Positions 23,770-36,682 are shown, counted from the first letter of the stretch. The stretch is DNA of 64,000 nt from Osedax fenrisi (GCA_964019155.1 OZ025240.1:42580247-42644246), one strand, 5' to 3'. Numbers and translations are program-made. Notes: generated from the letters alone by a model not told the origin.

Positions 23770-24240
23770 TCATAAATTGTCATTATTACTATTATCACTA
23801 TTGTCACTATTATCACTATTATCACTATTTTCACTAATATTACTCTGTAACCCCTTACAATATTCATCAAAAGATTTACTCCAGATGGAAAGCAATTTTT
23901 CATCTGGTATAAATTGCTTGCATTTCCAGTCAATGCGACTAGTAGATGATTCACTAGATTGAATAATAGGACGAAGTTGATAAGTGCTAGATGATTTATT
24001 AAAAACACATCTAAGATCTGTTAGAGAAGATTTTGATGCATGGAAGTAGATACGCTTTAGTTTTAGAAGCGAAGCATCAATATATGGGCGAATGTAGAGT
24101 GATTCATAGTTAGACGAGAGAAGCTTACTATTTGAATTAATAAGTGAGTCTGATATACAAGGCGAGGAAAGGGTGATATTTGCAAAATGCGAACGAAAAG
24201 AGAAATTAGTATGTATATATGTGTATAGAGAGATAGAGAA
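23770..24240 (-). CDS. ORF1-like frame upstream of ORF2, same frame, ends in TGA-CTA
   Basis: This minus-strand frame is open from at least 24240 to a TGA at 23770-23772. Downstream of that stop the same frame continues directly into ORF2. Recognisable features are few: a mixed basic stretch (LLKLKRIYFHASKSSL), WKCKQFIPDEKLLSIWSKSF, and an Asn/Ser/Asp linker encoded by a short 9-bp tandem repeat (about 23780-23835). I see no RRM, PHD or zinc-knuckle signature, so its function as an RNA-binding ORF1 is only assumed. The frame stays open further upstream to 24495, but that part overlaps the neighbouring RTE copy and is probably chance. The true start is not known. Confidence 0.55.
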   Translation of the reverse strand, partial: FSISLYTYIHTNFSFRSHFANITLSSPCISDSLINSNSKLLSSNYESLYIRPYIDASLLKLKRIYFHASKSSLTDLRCVFNKSSSTYQLRPIIQSSESSTSRIDWKCKQFIPDEKLLSIWSKSFDEYCKGLQSNISENSDNSDNSDNSDNSNNDNL

Positions 24241-24429
24241 ACATAAGGAAACCGAATAGTATACATATATATACAGTATATAGATAGATATATCCATATA
24301 TAGGGAGGGTATGAAGGATAAAAGCAAGGTGTGATAAGGAGATAAATGTAAGAGAGAAATCCAGAAAAATAGAAGAAAACAATAAAAAGGTACGATCAAG
24401 GGATCATACACCGCTAGATGCGGAGTTAT

Positions 24430-26110
24430 GAATGTAAGTTCCGGAAAGACGGCTACTAAAGAAATAGAAGTAAAAATTAGATGGAAACAATACACAGAAG
24501 ATCTTTACAGGAGAGATTCTAAAATCATTGATACTTTCCCCGAAACTAGATGAATTCATAAGATATGAATTCATAATTCTTAAGATGAACCTCATATACT
24601 AGATACAGAGGTAAAATACGCTATCAAGCATATATAACATCATCTGGATGTGATGGTATACCTATATAGCTTCTGAAAGCAGGTGGAGATTCATCTATAA
24701 AAATACTGTTAATTATTTTCAATAACATATGGAGGACTAAGGAATGGCCAAGAGATTGGAAGAAATCGATTTCTTTTCACAGATCTGTTTATCTTCCGAT
24801 ATACAAGAAAGGAGATAAGAAAGAATGTGGGAACTATCGAACTATTGCTCTGATCTCTCATGCTAGCAAGATATTCCTTCGAATTATTCAGAAAATATTA
24901 GAACATTTCCTTATCCCAGAACTACTTATTGAACAAGCAGGTTTTAGAAAAGGAAGAGGAACAATAGATCATATAGCTAATTTGCGGTGGATGATGGAAA
25001 CAGCCAAAGAACACAACAGGAATATGTATATGTGTTTTATCGACTATAAAAAGGCCTTCGACTTCGTAGATCATGATAGACTATGGGTGATACTCCAAGA
25101 AATGGGAGTTCCAGTTCACCTAATAGTCCTACTGAGAAAGATCTATACGAAACAAGAAGCCACTATAAGAACAGAATTCGGTGAAACTGATACTATAAAC
25201 ATAGGGAAAGGGGTAATACAAGGATGTATTTTATCCCCCTTACTGTTTAACATATTTGCAGAAAACATAATGAGAGAGGCATTAGAAGATTGGGATGGGG
25301 GAATCAGTATTGGAGGTAGAATGATTACTAACCTGAGATATGACGACGACACAACACTGATCACTGAAACAAAAAACGATCTAATAGCAATTATGGAAAG
25401 AGGTAAGTTGGCTAGTGAAAAGGCAGGTCTATATCTAAATGTAGGTAAAACTAAAGTAATGATGACGTAAGACCAATGAGAAATGGTAGTAGATGTCAAA
25501 CATATTGAAGTAATATCACACTTTATTTGCATGGGATCTCTAATAACCAAGGATGGATTCTGTGAGAAGGAAATACGCAGAAGGTTAGCAATGGGTAGAT
25601 CTGCAAAGAGGGGACTAACGAAAATCAGGAAAGATAGATGCATTACCTTCAGAACAAAGATTAGGGTTGTAAAATCTTTAGTTTTCCCTATAGTCTTATA
25701 CGGAGCAGAATCTTGGACAATGAGAAAGCTTGAAAGAAAGATGATCGATGCTTTTGAGTTGTGGTGTTGGAGACGTCTGCTAAGAGTAACATGGATCGAC
25801 AGAAAGACAAATTTATGTGTTATTGACAATATAAAACCAGAACGGACGCTTGAGTCAAGGATAGTCAAGGCATCATTATGTTACTTTGGCCATGTTATAA
25901 GAGCATGCGGAATGGAATATGAAGTGATGGTAGGAAGAATAGGGGTTATAGAAGTAGAGGGAGACCACGGCAAAGATGGCCGGATAGCATAAAGAAAAAC
26001 TTCTATGGAACTATCTTCAACATGATTCGAGCCTCAAGATGTAGGAGGAGTTGGATATCTGCTGTCATCGATGTCGCCAGGGGTCGGATACGACTCGACG
26101 GCACAGGTTA
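24430..26110 (+). pseudogene. RTE-like LINE copy 2, RT to 3' end
   Basis: A plus-strand RTE copy that is 5'-truncated before the RT domain. It opens with IRWKQYTEDLYRRDSK (about 24475), then KKGDKKECGNYRTIAL, EQAGFRKGRGTIDHIANL, CFIDYKKAFDFVDHDRLW and GKGVIQGCILSPLLFNIFAE. The catalytic box reads RYDDDTTLI instead of YADD. Two close stops (25468-25470 TAA and a TGA just after) interrupt the frame before the C-terminal part (LYGAESWTMRKLE, FELWCWRRLL). The 3' terminus at 26068-26107 matches that of the first RTE copy. Further stops near 24540-24680 and the altered catalytic box make it non-functional. Confidence 0.9.
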
Positions 26111-26115
26111 ACAGG

Positions 26116-26177
26116 TTAAATGAAGGATAGAGAGATATTGATATATATTGAAAGGGTAGATAGATACATTTAACATG

Positions 26178-26213
<36 letters not shown>

Positions 26214-26936
26214 TCTATATATATAGAATATAAAGTTATTATATTATTTGAAAAAAGTTGTATAATATTACAATAAAGAAATACGTTTAAATACAGATAA
26301 ATATAAATATCAGATTAGATAGGAATATATTTATGATTTTTGAAACATTGAAGTTGAATAGATATACAGATTGAAACAATACAATTGTATTTACTTATTG
26401 TATCGAAAAACTGTCTGATTGTTTCCATCTTATAAACACGCCTGCTACAAAAATCACACCTAAGATAAGATAATCAATAGATAACAAAAGTGACTGTATT
26501 TTGATTAATTGATAATAATGAATCATTATAATACATATTGGTATCAACTGCATACTGTGTATATGATATGCGACGTGCCGTTTACATATTAAATGATGTA
26601 CTTGTGTACTTGTGCATTAGTAATGTTCATTAATGGATGTGTGTACACAAGCGGGCTGCAGTGTCCCCAGGGATCTACCACTAATAACTCACACACACAC
26701 ACTAATGTTGTTAGTTTAGATAATAGAACCTACAACAATAGAGAGATACATTGTTGTATTAACTATATTACTACACACACAAGCACACACACACATATGC
26801 ACTGAATAGTGTATCAATTTAATAAAAAGTTATAATTTATATTAATAGTTAAACAGACTATTTTAAATTGATCTCACTCCCTTAAATACGCCCCCTAGTT
26901 ACGCTAACTTGTTACGCCCCTCACGCTATGACTAAC
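26116..26936. other. GPCR intron 5, 5' part
   Basis: AT-rich with (TA)n at 26182-26212 and short CA runs. No gene seen apart from the exon that follows. Confidence 0.6.
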
Positions 26937-27105
26937 CTGTAGAAGACACCACGGAATCCACGTGATGGCGTATATTAAACAGATTATAGTGGATACCAGG
27001 AATCTGATAGGCGGGTTCTGTCCGTTCTCGGGTTGTATGGGGGCGTTACCCCCTAGTGCCGCTATCGACTGGAAGTAGTCCTTTCCGTTATCACAAAAGT
27101 ACTTC
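26937..27105 (-). CDS. Class A GPCR exon (ICL3 and TM6)
   Basis: A minus-strand exon of 169 nt between the acceptor tctaacag and the donor cag|gttagt. It takes the last base of a split codon, then reads KYFCDNGKDYFQSIAALGG and an ICL3 ending NGQNPPI, followed by TM6 with FLVSTIICLIYAITWIPWCL. The TM6 toggle motif of class A receptors (CWxP) is present as TWIP, with Trp and Pro conserved and Cys replaced by Thr. It ends in phase 0 and joins to the TM7 exon at 17657. The third intracellular loop is of modest length. Intron sizes on either side are 9.3 kb downstream and 10.2 kb upstream. Confidence 0.88.
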
Positions 27106-28249
27106 CTGTTAGATAGGGTATACGAGACGTGCATTAGTATTCGTGACGATGTTTACACATGCTAGGTATATATTGATTCTATCATAAGTACATATATTGT
27201 CAATAATATAATCGTTAAGCTTTATTTATAGATATATAAAGACATTTTTTAAAACATTTGGTTAAATAATTACTTTCATTTAATAATGTATTCATATATT
27301 GTATATAAATATAACCGGATGCTGGTATTAACAATTCACGTGGTTACCCTATACTATAGTCAAGTATAACATCCGAATAGACTAAGGTTACTTATTTACT
27401 TATTTTACTTAGTTTAAGTACATTTATACACTTGTATATTCAATATATTTTATATATTAATTAAGTATTAAATAGTTATTAAGTAAATCTTAATTAATTA
27501 TTCATTAAGTATTAATTAAGTTTTAATTATTATTAAATACGTATTAAGTACTTATTAAGTACACATTACGTATACATTAAGTACGTATTGAGTACACATC
27601 GAATACATATTAAGTAAGTACCCGTTAACATATTAATAGTATATTAAATATGAGGTCGCGATATCAACTATTATGGAATCTATGTTAATAATGATAATAC
27701 GTTATATAATACGCGTACAATGTGCGCCGTGTAATAACAATAGTGCTATCAATAACAAGATACAACAATGAGAGATGTATACATATATATATATATATAT
27801 ATATATATCAATACAATAACTAAAATCACGTGATATATGAAACACGTCGTTCAAGGTCACGCGTAAACAGTTAGTTTACGAGCTAACAATGCAGAACTCG
27901 ACAGGATCGATAGTGTTACATAATATTATTGTATTGTGTAACGTTTCGCTACAGTTGCGTCACAGTTGCGTCACAGTTGCTTCACAGTTGTGATCTACGA
28001 AGTACGCGGTTGCTATGCACAAATATAACAACTGTTACCGCATATATGCTGACCACATTGGTGATGGAAAACATACTTCTGACAAGTGACTCGTATGATA
28101 CAAGTGTCAGGTGTGACGTCAGTGCCAGATGAAACTAATGTAACATATTTGACAGGTACTTTATTTGTGAAAATGTTGCCCCTAGCCAACCCGGTTATCA
28201 AGCTTTCAACGATCACTAATCAGTAGAATACAAACTTAAGCCATGCCTA

Positions 28250-28317
<68 letters not shown>

Positions 28318-28450
28318 GTATACTATAGTATGCCTATATACCAGGCTGATGGTTTACAAGTTATAGTATAGAGAGTACTACATTGTATAAAAAGTGTATG
28401 ATGGTATCAATATATGAATACGTATTAATAGTACTATAGTATTATATAAG

Positions 28451-28496
<46 letters not shown>

Positions 28497-28524
28497 TTAT
28501 ATATATATATATATATATTGTGTA
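27106..28524. other. GPCR intron 4, segment with (TA)n and short repeats
   Basis: Includes a run of ttaagta-type words near 27440-27620, three copies of tgcgtcacagt near 27955-27990, and (TA)n at 27782-27808, 28254-28310 and 28452-28518. No exon or gene recognised. Confidence 0.55.
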
Positions 28525-28692
28525 GTGTAGTGTTAAGAGAGGGGATTAACCAGAGCGTAAACAAACATTACAAATATTACATAACATTATAATTCTATAG
28601 TACTTTTATACTATAGTATAGTACTATATATAGTATAGTAATACCCCTATCTTAACACCACTATCTCGTAACACCCTCGCTTAACACTACAC
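28525..28692. mobile_element. Small TIR element (168 bp)
   Basis: The left end GTGTAGTGTTAAGAGAGGG is matched by an inverted right end (read inward GTGTAGTGTTAAGCGAGGG). Between them lie a few ttaaccc/taacacc motifs and an AT palindrome. No clear target duplication, since the left flank is (TA)n. The superfamily is not assignable. Confidence 0.55.
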
Positions 28693-29539
28693 GTAAATAA
28701 CACTCCACTTATAAGGCGCGCACTACTAAGTGGGTAATAGCTAGATACTAGCTCCACTAACACCCTATTGTTAAACCCTCCTATTGTTAAACCCTCCTAT
28801 TGTTGACAACACATCCTACATGTATAATAGATCTATAACATCCGGTATTGAATATATTAGGTATTAGGGTATACCCGGCAGAGGCTGTGAGATTGTAATC
28901 TCCAGATGAAGCTATACAACCGACATTAGCATTTCTTGACCATGAAGTAAACATTTATACATATATTGTATGTAGATGTAGTTAGTTTACTGACATAGTA
29001 TGTACACGCGTGTGTCAATTATAATTGACACTATAAGGTGGCTTTTAATGAATATAATTGTAATACAATTAACATCCACAAAACTATATATTTAGATATA
29101 TATCTAACAAATATTATAGTGGATATTAATATTTATTTCGATGAGGCCAGCCACTTTCCACTTTAAAATTAACATGTAAACATGTATATATAGGAGATAG
29201 GAAATTTAACATGGTTGGTATATAATTGAAATGATGTTAAATTCACGTATATAATTCAATTTTAAATGTTGTATTTTATTTTGATAAAACAACTTAATTA
29301 CTTTATTAACTTATTCTTATTGAATAATGAAAAAAGTAATTGTAGTATTTAAAAATGAATAATAAAATATGTTCAAAATACATTTATATATGAGTTATAG
29401 ATATTAACTGTATAACAATTCTAGAAATGTGCTGATAAATTCAAATAAATGTATATTTCAAAGATTTTCTAAATGTATATTTCTATAAATTCCTTAATTA
29501 AATAAAAAAACATCGCTTATAATTTTAATAAATATATAT
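28693..29539. other. GPCR intron 4, unassigned
   Basis: Holds a short tandem of ctattgttaaaccctc (28765-28805) and otherwise AT-rich sequence. A 58-codon minus-strand frame near 28755-28950 has no recognisable motif. Confidence 0.45.
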
Positions 29540-30497
29540 GGGAAAGTCCCCGATTACCGACCTCTAAATGATTATTTGTAATAACTTATTCAATATTAAA
29601 TATATTTAATTGAAATTTTGTAATTAGGGTAATATTATGGCAATGAATAAAGTGGCTATTTTAAATTTTTGATATAATTATATTTACAAGAATAAACAGG
29701 GGGATCGATAATCGGATACATGTGCCTAATACCGACCCCCTTCCCCTATTACCGACCCCCTAAAATAATCGTAGTATAAATAATTGTAGTATTATAATAT
29801 CCAATAAAAAGAGTAGATATACATAACTATAATTAATTATAACATGACGTAATTTATTTTTTATTAAATTTATGTTTTAATAGTAATATTAAATTTATAT
29901 TTAAACTTTATAGTAATTATATTAAAATATTGTATATTATTATTTAATATTTATTTATTAATCAGTATGTATATAATCAACTGGAATTATGAATCCTAAA
30001 TCTATATCAATGATACATAAACAATTACGACATATTTTAAAGTAAAATACGAATCTATTTTGATTGGATATTATACATCACATGAGGTCGGTATTAGGGT
30101 AATTTAGGGGGTCGGTAATAGGAAAACAATATGGGTTGCTATAATTAAGATATATTGGTTAATAGTTATTCAAATTCAATTATTTTTATAATAGTTATAA
30201 ACATTTTATTGTTATACAATATTATATACAAAATCAAGTTTTCTTTTAATTAATAAAGTATTTACAATGATTTAAAAAAAGTTATTATTCAAATATTAAA
30301 AAAAATAAAACAGAATATTACATTTTATCAAATAACAATTGTAGGATTAAATATTTTTTAAAACAAAATACGTTTTCATATTTATCATTAAATTACTAAC
30401 AGTTCATGTATATATTATTTTTTGATATCTTTTATAGTTACTGAGATACGATAGGGGGTCGGTATTAGGAGGGGGTCGGTAATCGGGGACTTTCCCC
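29540..30497. mobile_element. TA-flanked MITE, family A copy 2
   Basis: The left TIR GGGAAAGTCCCCGATTACCG and right TIR (read inward GGGGAAAGTCCCCGATTACC) are almost perfect. Right flank TA at 30498-30499. The motif ATTACCGACCCC appears at both ends and at internal positions near 29700-29760, 30088-30120 and 30452-30480 in both orientations. No ORF. Nearly the same length and order as copy 1 (9631-10582), so both derive from one source element. Located in GPCR intron 4. Confidence 0.87.
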
Positions 30498-30499
30498 TA

Positions 30500-31039
30500 C
30501 ACTATATATAGTTTTAAAACTATAGTTTTATTAAAAAAGACGTTACATATACCGAACTTTTTGCTTTCAATTCTGATAAATATTTGAATTTGAATTTTTT
30601 TCTCTGGATATCCGCACACTGTACGCACATATATGTTGTGAACATGCGAGGTGTGAAAGTGTAAACAACATCATTATAATACATCGGTCAATATTTGTAT
30701 TTTGTTGTTGTTTAATAGGTGTGTTCATAGATATGCAAATACGTACGTGTACACACAAACACGCACACATACGTATACACATGTACACATACACACGCGC
30801 GCCTACACGTATGTGTTATGCGTCAATTAATGCATACTCTAGCAATCAATCAATCAATACGTTAACGGGCAGCTACGGAGCTCTATGATCTAGGTAAAAT
30901 ACCTGAAGGTAATTATTTAATTATACACCACTACACACCACTACACACACCACTACACACCACTACACACACCACTACACACATCACTATACACCACTAC
31001 ACACCACTACACACACCACTACACACACTACACACACCA

Positions 31040-31085
<46 letters not shown>

Positions 31086-32238
31086 GACATGCAAAGGTAG
31101 ACATCACTATCGATTAGAAGTCATCACACACGTACACGTATACTGTATACTGTATTAGTGTATTATTGTATCTAGGGTGGCTCGTCAGTCATTAAATATG
31201 TTGCTTCAGTAAAAACTATAAAAATATAATATATATAAATAGTAGTGTAACAACTAAACATTGTGTTATACTCAATTGAGTTGTCAATTTGATGTTTAAT
31301 AACATTTTATAGGAAAAATACTTGTTTATAATTAAATTTACTGCGCATGCTTAGAATTTATTTATTTTTAGTTTTACATTGACAATCAATTAATTGATAT
31401 CGTCTTCTAATTTAATTATATATTTAATATGCATTTAATAGACTTAAGTATATTTAAATCAAAATATGGATCTAACAAATTCAGATTTTAAATTTTTTAT
31501 AGTAAAAAATATTTTTATTTTTTTTAAATTAGAAAAAAAATATAATATAACAAAAAATGTATTGCGGTCATCTCAATGATAATTAAAATTATATTATGGT
31601 AAAAAAAAATAAAATTGACTAGGTCCTAGAAATTTGTTATTCATCTTTCCTTGAAAATAGTTATTTTTTCTATAGAAATCATTAAAATTCAAATTATTCC
31701 TAGAAAAATATTTAAACAAATTTTTTTTTATAATCATATATAGTAAATATATATTATACATTTATTAAGAATATAATAAACTTAATCTGAATTTTATTTT
31801 TGATTAAAAACAAAAAACAAAAAATATTCGATAAATAATAAACATAAAAAGTTCAATCCTAGAAATGATAAAATTATAAAGAAATTATTATTTTAAAATT
31901 TTTTTTTTCTGCTATTCTGTTAATAATATTTCATTCTAGTATATATATATATCGTATGACAAAATTCATTAATAGGAAGTATATTAAAAATGTATTGAAT
32001 TAATTTTGTATCTACTCCATTATAAGATTTCCTATCAATCCTATGTTAAAATTGAAAGTCATATTGACTATTCAATATTTTACGAATTAAGTTAATTTTT
32101 TTTGTATTGAATTATATTACATGTTTTCTAATATTATTTCACTGAAGCGATAAATTATCTGAAAATTTTATATTTTTCAAGCCGCTCTAACGTACACATA
32201 CATGTCTGTATATACACGTGTACAATGTACACTGTACA

Positions 32239-32273
<35 letters not shown>

Positions 32274-32591
32274 TACTATATATATAAATATATAAATATA
32301 TAAATATAATGTTGATAAATAATCATAATACAAAATTAAAATAATTTAATGGATTTATATTTTCTATTATAATATTTTGATAAAATTAATTTTTGTTTAT
32401 GTTACCGTGATTATTGAAGCTATTGCCAAATAACATTAAAGACGAGTGAGGCGAAAGTAAACATCACGTGCCCCCGTGTTCTTGTCACGTGTACACATAC
32501 TCGCACACTCACTCACACACACACACTCACACACACACTCACACTCACACACACATACACGTACAATGTGCCTTCTACGTATATTAGCAGT
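30500..32591. other. GPCR intron 4, CA-rich minisatellite and AT-rich DNA
   Basis: A 10-12-bp tandem (cactacacac) spans 30927-31040 and passes into (CA)n to 31082. (TA)n lies at 32244-32271 and CA/CACT repeats at 32500-32556. From 31,200 to 32,150 the DNA is extremely AT-rich with many A/T homopolymers. No gene seen. Confidence 0.6.
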
Positions 32592-33140
32592 GATGTAAAT
32601 GACATGATCATATCGATTTCGAGCAATTTTTTTATATTATTTCGATTTTTGTATTAAAATTACTAGTTCATTAGTAAACTTATTCCGATTTCAAGTAATC
32701 AATAATAAATTCGAGTACTCGAAATAATATCGATTATATTTCATAAATTGTTATATTTCTAATATTTTAAATATTAATTGTAACATGTTAATTACACAAT
32801 TATGTTACCCTATATATCTGTTGTTATTATTCTACTTATTTCATACCACTTATTTTATGTGGACAATATCAACTGATAACATGTTATTTATTATAGATTG
32901 ATTCCGAAACAGTAGTAGTATACATAACATGAAAGTTTGGGTTCAACACGAACCTATTGCATGGTGGGAACAGAATGAATCGCTATTGTCGATTATATAT
33001 ATAATAGCAAGAAAATAATTGAGGGGTAATACTACTTCTGTTACATCTGAGAGAATATTTAGCTCCGCAGGGCAGATAATGTAAGAACGACGAAACCGGT
33101 TGTCTGATGAATATGATGATATCTCAGCATGTACGTTCAT
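32592..33140 (+). pseudogene. hAT transposase C-terminal (dimerisation) domain relic
   Basis: A plus-strand frame from about 32950 reads EPIAWWEQNESLLS, a stop, then GNTTSVTSERIFSSAGQIM, another stop, and ERRNRLSDEYDD. The order WW..NE, TSV.SER.FS.AG and (K/R)RNRL is the signature of the hAT C-terminal dimerisation region. Two in-frame stops make it dead. Upstream, from about 32593, cagtgatgtaaatgac and repeated cgatt/tcgag words look like a hAT terminal region, but no matching right end was found. The coding relic stops a few bases before a family B MITE (33153). Most of the transposase, including the DDE catalytic part, is missing. Confidence 0.75.
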
Positions 33141-33152
33141 TTATACATTATA

Positions 33153-34038
33153 GGGGAAAGTAACCTAATACGGATTATTTAATAATAAATGGTCTTTACT
33201 TTATTATGACTCATTATTTGTATTCAAAATTCAAAAATTATAATATATTAATATTATATGATTATAGATATTATTGTGATTTTAAAATTGTATTTAATCT
33301 TTTAATTAAATATATAACGGGGGTGTCCGACGGACACTCTCCGTATTTGGTATACACATGTCCGAATACGGATACCCTGTGTTATAATACCGATACCCTA
33401 TATACCACTATATAAACTATATATTATTGATGAACCAATCAGATAAATTATAATTATATTATTTATAATTAATTTTAAGAATAATTTAATCTAATTTAAT
33501 TAGTTAATAATTTATTTATTTGTATTCTTTTTTTAATAAATAATACAAGTTAAGTATTTAAATAATAACATTTGTAGATTTAGCTTCATTAGTGTTATTA
33601 ATATTAGAATGCACACGATGTTTTATGAAAATCAGAATAGTTTACATGCTGCGCGCTGATTGGTTCGTATTTATACATATAGAGTTACGTATTAGGGATT
33701 TATATGACCTCTAGATATATGCTCTTAACTTAATTAATATTTCATAACAATTATAGCAATTATGTATATAATGTTTAGAATAGTTTCTAATAATATATTG
33801 TTATGTTTTATATCGAATCATAAGTATATTCTTGAGAAGTTTTAAAGTTGACATTTTTTTTATAAATTTAAAAACGTAATAAAAAAATCAGATTATTGGA
33901 TATATAAAAAATAATTATTTAGACTATTTATATAATTATGAATATTTTATTCGTTACATTTTTTTTTGTAGGTTGTATTGGTCCTGAGATACCGATAGTG
34001 TCCGTATTCGGGCACTATTCGTATTCGGTTACTTCCCT
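33153..34038. mobile_element. TA-flanked MITE, family B copy 2 (complete)
   Basis: The left end GGGGAAAGTAACCTAATACG and the right end, read inward AGGGAAGTAACCGAATACGA, form TIRs, with TA on both sides (33151-33152 and about 34039-34040). The motif cgaatacgg occurs internally in both orientations near 33340-33375 and 34000-34025. 886 bp, no significant ORF. Shares the GGGGAAAG start with family A but has a different second half of the TIR. Confidence 0.82.
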
Positions 34039-34625
34039 TATATACGAAATCCTATATGTATTTTTATGTATTCGTTTTGAAATGCAACACAGCTTTACTG
34101 AAACACTTTTGAAACGTAATACAATCTCAATGAAACCGTTTCGAAACCTTAACATATTAACCGTTTACACACTAGTACCTACCTACAAACACGTGTATTA
34201 TGTTACCATACGAATAACCACATCACTTCATACCGAATTATATACATCATTAAACACACCACGAGATTAACGGAATAGTAAACAGATGACGATTATGTTG
34301 GAGATTTTACAATAGTATTGACATAATCCGTGTACCAGACATACGTCGAGTGGTTTTAAACTTGTTGTTGATAATGGATCCGACTTTTAAAATAATGATC
34401 AATTAAATATGGGTATTGAGACTACCCATGTCATCTGTTTAATGTGGGTTAATATTGGGCCAGCGTATTCCTGGTAAAATGTAACAACATTTAATATGGA
34501 TAATAAGGAAAATACCAAAACAACATAAATATCTATATTATTCACATTTATAATTAAGCTACAATCATGAACTTTTCAGAATATATGTAAAGTGTATAGT
34601 TCCTATGAATATTATAAAATTAATA
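34039..34625. other. GPCR intron 4, unassigned
   Basis: No gene or repeat end recognised. Composition is slightly less AT-biased than the flanks. Confidence 0.4.
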
Positions 34626-35078
34626 AAAAAAAATTATTTCTAGGATTTTTATCTTGTAATTTTGTAGGATTTTCCAGAATTTTAGTTTGATCTTTCGTAC
34701 TTTTTTTTTTTACAGAATCGTTATATTTGATAATTTTATATTATATATAATAAAAAACCATATTTATTAATCACTATATTTAACAATTTGGATTTATAAA
34801 TTATAATTACCATGACATTTTTTTAATGTTGTTAAATATCATTAATATGTGATCATTTGTATACGAAGTTGGTACCTTTACAAATATTAAGATTTTTTTT
34901 AATGAGATGTTTTATTTTAACGTAAAATAATATAAATTAAAAAATAGCTCTTTTTAATTTTAATAAATAGTCAAAGTGACTTAATTTTTAGAAAATGTGT
35001 ATATATATATAAATGTATTTTATTTTTAAATCAATTATCCAAGAACTAATAATGTAATTAGGGATACTATAGATAATA
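34626..35078. repeat. Dispersed repeat family E, copy 1
   Basis: About 450 bp that align end to end with 44757-45220. Shared landmarks are atttctaggattttt, ttacagaatcgttatatt, taccatgacattt, agttggtacctttacaaat and gtaattagggata. No ORF and no clear inverted ends. Type unknown. Confidence 0.7.
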
Positions 35079-35486
35079 CTAATGTTATCTATTAGAAGAA
35101 TATAGTATTTAAGAAAAATACTCATTAATATATATGATAACATAAAAATAAAATTTACAAAATTCAAATAAATTGTCCTTGTTTATAAACATAAACAATA
35201 TAATTACATAGGAGTAGCGAAATTTCGAGATTTAAAAAAAAATCATTATATTTAAAAAAAACCTTCAGCGCGTCACCAATATTGAACAAACATATACTTG
35301 TATTACCGAAATAGTGTCATGAACATCATAGCTCATCATAGCTCTTTGTTTGAGTATTATCTGGCAAATCACTCTTAACGTACGACATACGACAGACGCA
35401 TATATATATATATGTGTGTTCAGTAGAGCGTGTCGTCTATGTATCGCTAATGCATCCTGCACACGACATGCAATAACACGTATACG

Positions 35487-35555
<69 letters not shown>

Positions 35556-35576
35556 ACATCTGCTTATCACATATAA

Positions 35577-35615
<39 letters not shown>

Positions 35616-35735
35616 GTATAATAATACTATATTGAGTATAAATGAAATAATCTGCAATATTACGATAATCTAGGGTGTCATAAAATCTATATAAGCCGGT
35701 ATACTAGCATGTACTACGCATATCCTATTACACTG
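35079..35735. other. AT-rich with two (TA)n tracts
   Basis: (TA)n at 35495-35552 and 35588-35612. No gene seen. Confidence 0.6.
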
Positions 35736-35812
35736 GTCACTAGACCTGTCACTAGGCATGTCACTAGACCTGTCACTACGCATGTCACTAGACCTGTCAC
35801 AAAGCATGTCAC
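35736..35812. repeat. 26-bp tandem repeat, 3 copies
   Basis: Three imperfect copies of a unit made of cactagacctgt plus cactaggcatgt half-units. Confidence 0.85.
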
Positions 35813-35979
35813 TGTAATAATATTTATAATAATTTATGTAACATATATTATTTCAACGTGTAAATTTCAACGTGTCTTACAACATTTCGTACATTGAAAG
35901 CAAATAGAAAGCTGTTGTTATAACCCTTGACCTTTATATTGATTCTTCAATACATATACATATATATATATATATACAT

Positions 35980-36486
<507 letters not shown>

Positions 36487-36647
36487 TGGTGATGACGTCA
36501 CGCACGTCACGTGACAGGACCGATGACGTCACGACAATTGCGAGTACCGTCACCGATGCTGCTGCGCTGTCGTTGTTAATTACGAATAGGGAGGAGAACA
36601 ATAGCGTATTACGTAATCACACTCACACTAACGCATACACGCACACG

Positions 36648-36682
<35 letters not shown>

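Larger units (their letters stand above)
20770..24240 (-). mobile_element. L2/CR1-like LINE, near-complete
   Basis: A minus-strand LINE with an APE-RT ORF (20908-23769), an upstream in-frame ORF ending at 23770, a short 3' UTR, an ATT repeat at 20842-20858 and a terminal (AAAT)n tail (on the plus strand, attta repeats at 20770-20794). A microsatellite 3' tail rather than poly(A) is usual in the CR1/L2 group. The 5' boundary is not sharp. I place it near 24240, where the sequence turns into unrelated simple tracts next to an RTE copy. It lies inside the last GPCR intron in the same orientation as the gene. Confidence 0.85.

Noticed and set aside
28755..28950. 58-codon minus-strand frame considered as the ECL2/TM5 exon
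   Set aside because: No hydrophobic helix. The real TM5 exon with correct phase was found at 37299-37414.
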